Assembly (NCBI GenBank): GCA_008501785.1 | Contig: QQUD01000255.1 | Coordinates: forward strand, 1 to 5,555 | Direction of reading: 5' to 3' | From: Chloroflexota bacterium | GTDB lineage: Bacteria > Chloroflexota > Anaerolineae > Promineifilales > Promineifilaceae | Length of the DNA: 5,555 nucleotides | In this document: positions 1-5,230 of the stretch, in pieces | How the letters are laid out: each line of letters starts with the position of its first letter | How positions within the stretch are numbered: the first letter of the stretch is position 1 | Made by a program: the position numbers and the translations under genes | Notes under the pieces: generated by a model | Seen by the model: only the letters and a program-made list of their open reading frames with translations | Databases searched by the model: none | What the model was told of the DNA's origin: nothing

Positions 1-1
1 G

Positions 2-871
2 GAAAGGGGGGGACAAAAGTCGGTTTCGTATCAGCTTGGCGGGGTGCAGTATGCCTTATACAAGGTTGTGATTTCATTCCCTGCACAGGTTTTGCGAGCA
101 TTTGAGATTGAGTCGGTAATTAATGATGCGAAAGTGGTGTTAAACGGCCGTTTCCTCACCATTATTAACCACCTCAGCAATATCTTTAACCTTTCTCGTG
201 GCAGATGGAACGACAAAGGGCAATTTGCTGCCTTTGGACGTGCTATTCGGCACGTTCAGCAAGACAACCTGATATTTGCCATCTACGAATTGGCAACATC
301 AGGCATTTTATCCATTGGCATGGGGTGGCCGCTAGAAAAAAGCGCCGCCCTGGAAGATTTACGTAAGGAGCATGTGGAGTGGTTAGAAATGAGTAAACCC
401 AATTTAGCCCAACAATATAAAGACGTGGCTGCAATGTCAGCAATGCTTTATGCTTTTCTCGCAGAAGTGAATAGAAAATTGAGCAGTAATCGCAGCAAAC
501 AGCGTATCGAAATCCGCAAAATCATTGATCGTGCCGAAGAACCAGAACAAGTTGCTTATTCGATTGCACCATACTTAGCTGATGGCGATAAGCCAGTCAG
601 TGCATTTCTAAAAAGACGAGCGGATACCTATTTTAGTTATGACCAGCTTTCAGAATTTATAACGAAATTATCATCAACATTTACTGATAGATGGGAGGGT
701 GAAGATTCAGTACGCCTAACTTTGGATGATTTGAATAACGCTTATGCCTATCTTTACAGTGACCGCTATACAACCGACAAAGAAAAAAGAGAGTTTGCCT
801 ACAAATTAAAATTGAGCCTTGCATCCCGCTTCCCACAACATTACGAACAAAAAGGTTCTGACAAGGAGTAA
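2..871 (+). CDS. cas10d: Large subunit of type I CRISPR effector, C-terminal part (probably Cas10d/Csc3); 5' partial
   Basis: The frame is open from the left window edge (base 2) to TAA at 869-871, giving 289 visible residues. A GTG at 44 could be read as a start, but no good ribosome site precedes it and the frame stays open upstream, so I treat this as the 3' end of a longer gene. The visible part is mostly helical, lacks RAMP glycine-rich loops, and ends in a charged tail. A helical C-terminal bundle is what the Cas11-like end of Cas10d or Cas8 looks like. In type I-D, Cas10d is the large subunit that contacts target DNA, and known examples carry an HD nuclease domain at the N-terminus. 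That region is outside the window. Position directly before a Csc2-like gene favours Cas10d. I recognise no catalytic motif in this fragment; a Cas8-type large subunit is the alternative. Confidence 0.57.
   Translation, partial: ERGGQKSVSYQLGGVQYALYKVVISFPAQVLRAFEIESVINDAKVVLNGRFLTIINHLSNIFNLSRGRWNDKGQFAAFGRAIRHVQQDNLIFAIYELATSGILSIGMGWPLEKSAALEDLRKEHVEWLEMSKPNLAQQYKDVAAMSAMLYAFLAEVNRKLSSNRSKQRIEIRKIIDRAEEPEQVAYSIAPYLADGDKPVSAFLKRRADTYFSYDQLSEFITKLSSTFTDRWEGEDSVRLTLDDLNNAYAYLYSDRYTTDKEKREFAYKLKLSLASRFPQHYEQKGSDKE
142..153. repeat. Iterated palindrome copy 1 (AAACGGCCGTTT)
   Basis: A perfect 12-bp palindrome containing the core ACGGCCGT (144-151), read in the large-subunit frame as Asn-Gly-Arg. 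One of seven copies of the core in this window. Confidence 0.85.
376..379 (+). promoter_or_regulatory. Candidate internal ribosome binding site for a small subunit
   Basis: GGAG at 376-379 lies 9 nt before an in-frame ATG at 389. A second purine-rich site, AAGGAG, lies at 365-370. Both are inside the large-subunit frame. Their position in the C-terminal part of the gene is where I-D systems are known to start translation of Cas11d. Short GGAG strings can also arise by chance from Glu/Lys codons. Confidence 0.45.
389..871 (+). CDS. cas11d: Candidate Cas11d small subunit made from an internal start in the large-subunit gene
   Basis: An in-frame ATG at 389 (starting MSKPNLAQQY) would give a 160-residue, mostly helical, highly charged protein ending at the same TAA as the large subunit. 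It is preceded by GGAG at 376-379. Established knowledge: in type I-D, and some other type I systems with no separate cas11 gene, the small subunit is translated from within the large-subunit gene, and several copies line the effector backbone to hold target DNA. What I see here is the right location, a plausible size, helical composition, a ribosome site and no separate cas11 gene anywhere in the window. That it is actually translated is inference. A GTG at 374 and ATGs at 434 and 443 are weaker alternative starts. Confidence 0.45.
   Translation: MSKPNLAQQYKDVAAMSAMLYAFLAEVNRKLSSNRSKQRIEIRKIIDRAEEPEQVAYSIAPYLADGDKPVSAFLKRRADTYFSYDQLSEFITKLSSTFTDRWEGEDSVRLTLDDLNNAYAYLYSDRYTTDKEKREFAYKLKLSLASRFPQHYEQKGSDKE
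863..868 (+). promoter_or_regulatory. Shine-Dalgarno site of the csc2-like gene
   Basis: AAGGAG lies 8 nt before the ATG at 877 and just before the TAA (869-871) of the preceding gene. Ribosomes finishing the large or small subunit would end at the start of the Cas7 gene, which suggests translational coupling. Confidence 0.8.
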
Positions 872-876
872 AAATT

Positions 877-1824
877 ATGGCACAGAAAAATTTTGACACC
901 GGTTTACAACAATCAGCCGAACGGCGTTGGCATTTTGACCTGTATGCATTATTGGAGGGACCGCAAGAGCTGTACTTCGGTCACGAGACCCGAGTGAATG
1001 TGAATGTGGTAGAAACGGTCCGTATTGATTTAGGCAATGGAGAAGTCAAAGAAAAGTGTTACTTGTCACCAACAAAGCGGCGCGGTGTGGAACGACGTAC
1101 TTTAGTTTGGGCACCGTTGGCAGACGGCCGTTTACTGGGTGATCAGCTTCTCTGTGGTATTCCCCACACTTGCACCAAACAAGAATGTCCTATCTGCTCC
1201 ATCTACGGCGGGTTGATAACAAGCGACACTAAAGTAGGAAAAGAGACGCGCAAAGCAGCCACCTTTATTGGCCGCTTGGTACATGGTGGCGGTGTGGCCG
1301 TGCAAGAGTTGGCTCCAGAAGAAAAACAACGCGCCATGCACCCCTCTATGCTGCAAAAAGGCCCCGGTGATGACCCGACTCCTACACCGTTCAAGCGGGA
1401 GTACAACGAACCAGGCCTGATCTACCCTATCTATAATCACGCTATGAGTGTTAGCGAAGCTGAATTTAGCGCCGCCGCCTACGCTTTTTTGGAGTCAATG
1501 GCGCGATTGGGTGCGGGCAATCCTAAAGGTGTGCGTTTATTCACCGATGAATTGTTGGGAGAAAATCAGCCCTTGCTGGTTTTGGACAAATATCTGGTTC
1601 CGTTGGGATCCCGTCCTGTTCTTTCACCTGAAGAGACAATGAAAGCAAATGCGTTGGCACAGTTCAAAACCGCCGCTTTAACGGTCAGCGGACAACCTAT
1701 CAGCCAAACTATTCACAAACAGGAACGTGGCGAAAATATAATGTTTACCCGTTGGGTTGGCAACGCAGCTTTGCAACAGGTGCAAGAATATGCCCAACAA
1801 TTTGTAGAAGCTCATTTGCTGTAG
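877..1824 (+). CDS. csc2: Cas7-family crRNA backbone protein, Csc2-like (type I-D)
   Basis: This 315-residue protein has the size and motif pattern of Csc2, the Cas7 homologue of type I-D, which polymerises along the crRNA spacer to form the effector backbone. A Cys cluster at residues 93, 99, 104 and 107 (CX5CX4CX2C) ends in ECPICSIYGG. The CPxCxxYG signature is typical of Csc2 and related type III Cas7 proteins and probably binds zinc. A glycine-rich stretch (LVHGGGV, about residues 137-143) and the central AGNPKGVRLF are compatible with RAMP loops. The start is fixed by AAGGAG 8 nt upstream. The gene begins 5 nt after the large subunit, and its stop codon overlaps the ribosome site of the next gene. 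The sequence looks divergent from cyanobacterial Csc2 as I remember it, so Cas7 is surer than the exact subfamily. Confidence 0.75.
   Translation: MAQKNFDTGLQQSAERRWHFDLYALLEGPQELYFGHETRVNVNVVETVRIDLGNGEVKEKCYLSPTKRRGVERRTLVWAPLADGRLLGDQLLCGIPHTCTKQECPICSIYGGLITSDTKVGKETRKAATFIGRLVHGGGVAVQELAPEEKQRAMHPSMLQKGPGDDPTPTPFKREYNEPGLIYPIYNHAMSVSEAEFSAAAYAFLESMARLGAGNPKGVRLFTDELLGENQPLLVLDKYLVPLGSRPVLSPEETMKANALAQFKTAALTVSGQPISQTIHKQERGENIMFTRWVGNAALQQVQEYAQQFVEAHLL
1124..1132. repeat. Iterated palindrome copy 2 (ACGGCCGTT)
   Basis: Core ACGGCCGT at 1124-1131 followed by T; the preceding base is G, so the palindrome stops at 8 bp. Read in the Cas7 gene as Asp-Gly-Arg. Confidence 0.8.
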
Positions 1825-1828
1825 GAGG
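1823..1828 (+). promoter_or_regulatory. Shine-Dalgarno site overlapping the csc2 stop codon
   Basis: AGGAGG, a perfect consensus, begins inside the TAG stop of the Cas7 gene (1822-1824) and ends 5 nt before the ATG at 1834. It fixes the start of the Cas5-like gene and couples the two reading frames. Confidence 0.85.
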
Positions 1829-1833
1829 CCGCC

Positions 1834-2622
1834 ATGTACGGCATTACCTTAACGATTCGACCTACAGGCGGATTGACTTTTCGCCGGATGCCCAGCGCCA
1901 TTTTACACATCAGCACCTATCCCTTTTTGCCGCCAACCACGATGTCTGGCTGGCTGCGAAGGCTGATAATGATGGCAAATAGTGGGGAATATCCGAATAC
2001 GGCCGTTAAAAAGCCATCCTACTTTGCCCTACCCTCCGATTACTATGTCCTCGGTGCCTATCCCAAACCTTTCTATAAAGGACGCATTCATACAACAAAA
2101 CGGCATGGCCCCATGTTTCAATCCAAACATGCTGTTTTTTCACGCCTGTATCGCAACAAAAAAGATGAAGGCAACTACGAAAAACTGCAATTACACACAT
2201 GGGAATATCTGATGGTCGAGAAACTGCATGGGTACGTTTTGCACGAAAACAAAATCGCCCTGGAAGCATTTCAGCAGCTTGTTAACTACGGTTCCAAGAT
2301 AGGCAAAGAAGGATTTGCATATCTGGAAACCGTATCAGACGTAAAACTGTTGAAACAAGAAACAACAACGGCACAATCGGCAACATTACTCCCTGGTGAA
2401 AAGATGATTGGCAGGCAAGGCACACTTTATCCACTTTACCGTTACCAATACCAGCAAAAGTTACAGGGTGATTCCGATTTAGGGAAACCTACGCCCAGCG
2501 CGATTGAAGGATTTGTCCCATTTTGGGCCGGTTGGGCAGATGAACCTATAAAATTGGATTTTTGGACAGATGGTGAGATGTATGTGCCAGTAGCACTGCT
2601 GGAGGCGTTGTATGTTAACTGA
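1834..2622 (+). CDS. csc1: Cas5-family RAMP protein, Csc1-like
   Basis: The 262-residue product opens with a short beta-strand segment (MYGITLTIRP) followed by a glycine pair and TFRR. The block TYPFLPPTTMSGWLRRL at residues 28-44 resembles the conserved 'P-P-T/S-T-x-x-G-x-L' block that follows the first RAMP strand in Cas5 proteins. Cas5 proteins bind the crRNA 5' handle and cap the Cas7 filament; the I-D member is Csc1. Position directly after the Cas7 gene supports this. The middle of the protein is basic (residues about 75-115, many Lys/Arg/His), consistent with RNA contact. AGGAGG 5 nt upstream sets the start. The end overlaps the HD gene by 11 nt. I do not see clear similarity to the usual cyanobacterial Csc1 N-terminus, so this may be a divergent Csc1 or a Cas5 of another type I lineage. 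Confidence 0.65.
   Translation: MYGITLTIRPTGGLTFRRMPSAILHISTYPFLPPTTMSGWLRRLIMMANSGEYPNTAVKKPSYFALPSDYYVLGAYPKPFYKGRIHTTKRHGPMFQSKHAVFSRLYRNKKDEGNYEKLQLHTWEYLMVEKLHGYVLHENKIALEAFQQLVNYGSKIGKEGFAYLETVSDVKLLKQETTTAQSATLLPGEKMIGRQGTLYPLYRYQYQQKLQGDSDLGKPTPSAIEGFVPFWAGWADEPIKLDFWTDGEMYVPVALLEALYVN
1999..2007. repeat. Iterated palindrome copy 3 (ACGGCCGTT)
   Basis: Core ACGGCCGT at 1999-2006 followed by T; the preceding base is T. Read in the Cas5-like gene as Thr-Ala-Val, a different reading frame of the motif from copies 1 and 2. Confidence 0.8.
2601..2605 (+). promoter_or_regulatory. Shine-Dalgarno site of cas3'' inside csc1
   Basis: GGAGG within the last codons of the Cas5-like gene lies 6 nt before the ATG at 2612. 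It supports that start and the 11-nt gene overlap (2612-2622). Confidence 0.8.
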
Positions 2623-3388
2623 GAGATTGGAAGCAGGGCGCGTTATTTACGCCAATCCAGACTTGTGGCGTGTGCAAACCTTGCGAAATCATGTGGGCAA
2701 TGTAGTCAAGCTGGTGGAACTGTGGGGTAGCAGCAAAGATTTTCTGGAAGGTACGCCAAACTTGCAAGAAACAAGGGAGTATCTCATCCGTGCTGCCAAA
2801 ATACACGACATGGGCAAGCCGCAAAAGTTCAAGCTGGTGTATGACCCCGGCAAAAAAGAGTGGTCATATTCGTTTGCCGGACATCGTTTTGAAGCGGTAG
2901 ACCATACTGGTGACCGGCACACGCCTTATGTGGAAGCATTGGCACATTTGCATCACGAATACTCTGTCAATGGCATTACTGAAAAAATGGCTAATTTACG
3001 CCTGAATAACCTGCCCGAGTTGGTGCAGCACCTTCCTTTAGACCTGTACATTCTGGAAATGTGTGATCAGATTGAAGCAACCATTGCTTCGGCATTGCTG
3101 GAAGCTAAAGACCCAATTGCTCGGGTGTTTATGGATTTTCAGTTTGATGAATTAGATACAGGTCAATACCAAATTTATCCATTTGTGTTTACAAACGACC
3201 CTGTTTCTATGGTAATTGAGTGGGCAGAGATTGTGCCTGATATGGAATTGGTAACGGCCGTTACCCAAACCGCCACTTCCAAAACCGACGCTTACCCTGA
3301 GCGCAAAGCCCTACGAAATTGGCTTGTGGAGAAACTACAAAACACTCCCCTGAAAACACAGGAGGTCACGATATGTTCATGGATGTAA
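2612..3388 (+). CDS. cas3'': Stand-alone HD-family nuclease, Cas3''
   Basis: This 258-residue protein carries a complete HD-superfamily metal site in the expected order: H27 (RNHVGN), H65-D66 (KIHDMGKPQKF), H91 (AGHRF), H114/H115 (HLHHEYS) and D152 (EMCDQIEAT). In type I systems this domain binds transition-metal ions and cuts the non-target DNA strand after the Cas3 helicase is recruited. Lying directly before an HD-less helicase, in the same order as the two domains of fused Cas3, it is best read as the split-off nuclease half. The start has GGAGG 6 nt upstream; the last 16 nt overlap the helicase gene. The C-terminal third (after about residue 165) shows no motif I recognise. In canonical I-D the HD domain is part of Cas10d, so a separate copy is unusual; whether the upstream large subunit also has one cannot be seen here. 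Confidence 0.85.
   Translation: MLTERLEAGRVIYANPDLWRVQTLRNHVGNVVKLVELWGSSKDFLEGTPNLQETREYLIRAAKIHDMGKPQKFKLVYDPGKKEWSYSFAGHRFEAVDHTGDRHTPYVEALAHLHHEYSVNGITEKMANLRLNNLPELVQHLPLDLYILEMCDQIEATIASALLEAKDPIARVFMDFQFDELDTGQYQIYPFVFTNDPVSMVIEWAEIVPDMELVTAVTQTATSKTDAYPERKALRNWLVEKLQNTPLKTQEVTICSWM
3250..3265. repeat. Iterated palindrome copy 4, 16-bp perfect inverted repeat
   Basis: GGTAACGGCCGTTACC is self-complementary over 16 bp with no spacer, the longest of the seven copies. It lies in the 3' third of the HD nuclease gene (read Val-Thr-Ala-Val-Thr). It has no U-tract and no loop, so it is not a terminator. Confidence 0.88.
3360..3365 (+). promoter_or_regulatory. Shine-Dalgarno site that sets the cas3' start
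   Basis: AGGAGG lies 7 nt before the ATG at 3373. The helicase frame is open further upstream to a TTG at 3319, but only this ATG has a consensus ribosome site, so the earlier start is rejected. Confidence 0.85.
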
Positions 3389-5229
3389 ACAGCGCTTACA
3401 AAAACATTGCCGGTTTTGACACGCCGAATCCGATGCAAACGGCCGTTTGGCAAGCTATCACCGAAGACAATGACATGGGCATCGGTCTTCTACTCAAGGG
3501 GCTAACTGGCAGCGGCAAAACCGAAGCCGTTGCCATTCCTGCCATCAACGAAAATCGTCGTTTAATCATGGTTTATCCGACGCGCAGCCTGGTAGACGAC
3601 CAAATCATGCGTTTTGAAAAGTTGTTGACTAACTACTCCTGCCATAACAAAGGTCAACTCGTCACGCTGACAGTTGATACTGGCGCACAATCCATGCGCT
3701 ACTGCTACCGCAATGGCAAAACCGAACCTACTCCCGGTGGTGAGCGGTCTACCCGCCATCTCTACACCGGCAACGTTATTATTACCACGCTAGATAAATT
3801 CATCTATCGTTTCTTTGGCTTTGGCGAGCCGCTCAAATCGTACATCTTCCCCTTACGGATTCGCTACATGAATCCCATCATCTGTTTTGACGAAGCGCAT
3901 TCCTACGACGAAATTGCCTTCATTAATTTTGAGCGATTGGTAAAAACCTTATACCAAAACGGTAAAGATATCGTACTCATGACGGCTACGATGCCCATGC
4001 AATATTTGAAGCGGTTTCACGATTTGGACGTTTTTGACTTTGCTAGTGGACAAGGCGCGCGAGCGATGGCAGACTGGAAAACTTACCCGCATCCCGGCAA
4101 GCATTTGTATCACATTCCTGCCAGCATTGAACGCCTGGAAGATGCGCCCAGCGAAGCGATTGAACGCATTATTGCCGAAACGCGCCAACGGTATCAGTTC
4201 GACAAGCGCATGATTGTGACGATTGAGAGCGTGAAGGATGCTGCTTACGTTTATACCCAACTGCGGGATGAATTCCGTGACAACATCTGGTTGTATCATG
4301 GCCGTTTAACTCAAGCACGCCGCAAAGAAGTGTATGCCAAGCTAAAAGAGCAGGAGGGAAAGGAAAACGGCCGTTACTTGCTCATCAGCACCAGTGCCAT
4401 TGAAGTTGGTTGTGACCTGGATGCACACATCCTAATCTCCCAACTTTGCGATCCAGATCGGCTTATCCAACGCGCTGGACGCTGTAATCGCAAACAAGCA
4501 ATTCCAGATGCGTCCATCGTGGTTGTCGGCGACAACATCCCGGAATGGGCAACTGCGTTAACCGAACAACAGCCAAAATATCTTCAAGAATTGCAAGCGC
4601 AAAATGGTAAATTGTTTAATCCAGAGCCGCTTGTTCCGCTCATGGAAAAAGAACTGGTGAGCGATCCTCGCGTTGAAATCATGTTTGATATGCTCCATGA
4701 ATATGTGTACGATGCGCGTTTGGAAAACAAAAACTTACACGAAAATGGCCTTGTTATCACTCGGAGTTGGGAACCTTCCATCATTTTGTGTCAAGGTGAA
4801 GATGAAAATGGATTGTTATGTGAGGCTATTACAGTCCCCATTTCTTACTGCCGCACACCTAAAGATGAACAGCCCATCACACTTTTATTAGGCACTGATG
4901 GTGGAGGTTTACAAAAGCGGGTGTTTAACAAAGATGAAAGAAGATTTGAAAACAAAACTGTCGGCAAGTGGGAAAATGGATACAAGGCGGACCTTTTGTT
5001 TGATTTTGGAACGCAAGGTTACGAAGATTACGATCCTAAATTAGGCTATGTAAACTTGCCATTTTTGTTTGAGGGGCCAATCCCGGCTGGGGCAAAGAAG
5101 TTTATGCGACGGCAAGAAGAAGCTCACGAAGCTAAGATTTGGTACATTGACCCAGAAAATGTCACCATTAAAGCAAATGAAATTGTGGGAGAAACGGCCG
5201 TTACCGCCAACAAAAAGGATGTAGCATAA
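3373..5229 (+). CDS. cas3': Cas3' superfamily 2 DNA helicase without HD domain
   Basis: The 618-residue protein contains the full SF2 helicase set: NPMQ at 19-22 (Q-motif region), Walker A GLTGSGKTE at 43-51, VYPTRSLVDDQ at 67-77 (Ia), Walker B DEAH at 173-176, MTATMP at 203-208 (III), STSAIEVGCDLD at 339-350 (V) and QRAGRCNR at 366-373 (VI). DEAH with TATMP and the QRAGR(C/x)NR box is typical of Cas3. No HD motifs precede the Walker A, so this is the ATPase half only; it would translocate on and unwind target DNA recruited by the effector complex. Nuclease activity must come from another protein, most obviously the HD gene overlapping it upstream. The C-terminal region (about 400-618) lacks motifs I can name and probably includes the accessory C-terminal domain of Cas3. 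The I-D helicase subfamily (cyanobacterial type) is the natural assignment. Confidence 0.94.
   Translation: MFMDVNSAYKNIAGFDTPNPMQTAVWQAITEDNDMGIGLLLKGLTGSGKTEAVAIPAINENRRLIMVYPTRSLVDDQIMRFEKLLTNYSCHNKGQLVTLTVDTGAQSMRYCYRNGKTEPTPGGERSTRHLYTGNVIITTLDKFIYRFFGFGEPLKSYIFPLRIRYMNPIICFDEAHSYDEIAFINFERLVKTLYQNGKDIVLMTATMPMQYLKRFHDLDVFDFASGQGARAMADWKTYPHPGKHLYHIPASIERLEDAPSEAIERIIAETRQRYQFDKRMIVTIESVKDAAYVYTQLRDEFRDNIWLYHGRLTQARRKEVYAKLKEQEGKENGRYLLISTSAIEVGCDLDAHILISQLCDPDRLIQRAGRCNRKQAIPDASIVVVGDNIPEWATALTEQQPKYLQELQAQNGKLFNPEPLVPLMEKELVSDPRVEIMFDMLHEYVYDARLENKNLHENGLVITRSWEPSIILCQGEDENGLLCEAITVPISYCRTPKDEQPITLLLGTDGGGLQKRVFNKDERRFENKTVGKWENGYKADLLFDFGTQGYEDYDPKLGYVNLPFLFEGPIPAGAKKFMRRQEEAHEAKIWYIDPENVTIKANEIVGETAVTANKKDVA
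3436..3449. repeat. Iterated palindrome copy 5, 14-bp perfect inverted repeat
   Basis: CAAACGGCCGTTTG is self-complementary over 14 bp and lies about 60 bp inside the helicase gene (read Gln-Thr-Ala-Val-Trp). Same core as the other copies. Confidence 0.87.
4366..4375. repeat. Iterated palindrome copy 6 (AACGGCCGTT)
   Basis: A 10-bp perfect palindrome in the helicase gene, read Asn-Gly-Arg. A one-mismatch relative, ATGGCCGTT, lies nearby at 4298-4306. Confidence 0.83.
5193..5202. repeat. Iterated palindrome copy 7 (AACGGCCGTT)
   Basis: A 10-bp perfect palindrome close to the 3' end of the helicase gene, read Thr-Ala-Val. Confidence 0.83.
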
Positions 5230-5230
5230 A

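Noticed and set aside
44..46. GTG at 44 as the true start of the first gene
   Set aside because: The frame is open to the window edge, no convincing ribosome site precedes the GTG, and the protein reads as the end of a larger one.
1132..1440. 102-residue open frame on the - strand
   Set aside because: Antisense to the Cas7 gene, with no recognisable motif; another short - strand frame overlaps it, as expected for shadow frames.
1752..1982. 76-residue + strand frame bridging the Cas7 and Cas5 genes
   Set aside because: It overlaps both well-supported genes out of frame and has no Shine-Dalgarno sequence of its own.
3250..3265. 16-bp palindrome as a transcription terminator
   Set aside because: There is no loop and no following T-run, and it lies inside a coding sequence within a coupled operon.
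3319..3372. TTG at 3319 as the helicase start
   Set aside because: It would extend the overlap with the HD gene to 70 nt, adds residues unlike a helicase N-terminus, and lacks a ribosome site, while ATG 3373 has AGGAGG 7 nt upstream.
3949..4299. 116-residue open frame on the - strand
   Set aside because: It lies wholly opposite the conserved core of the helicase gene, has no ribosome site I can support, and its composition is what the antisense of that gene gives.
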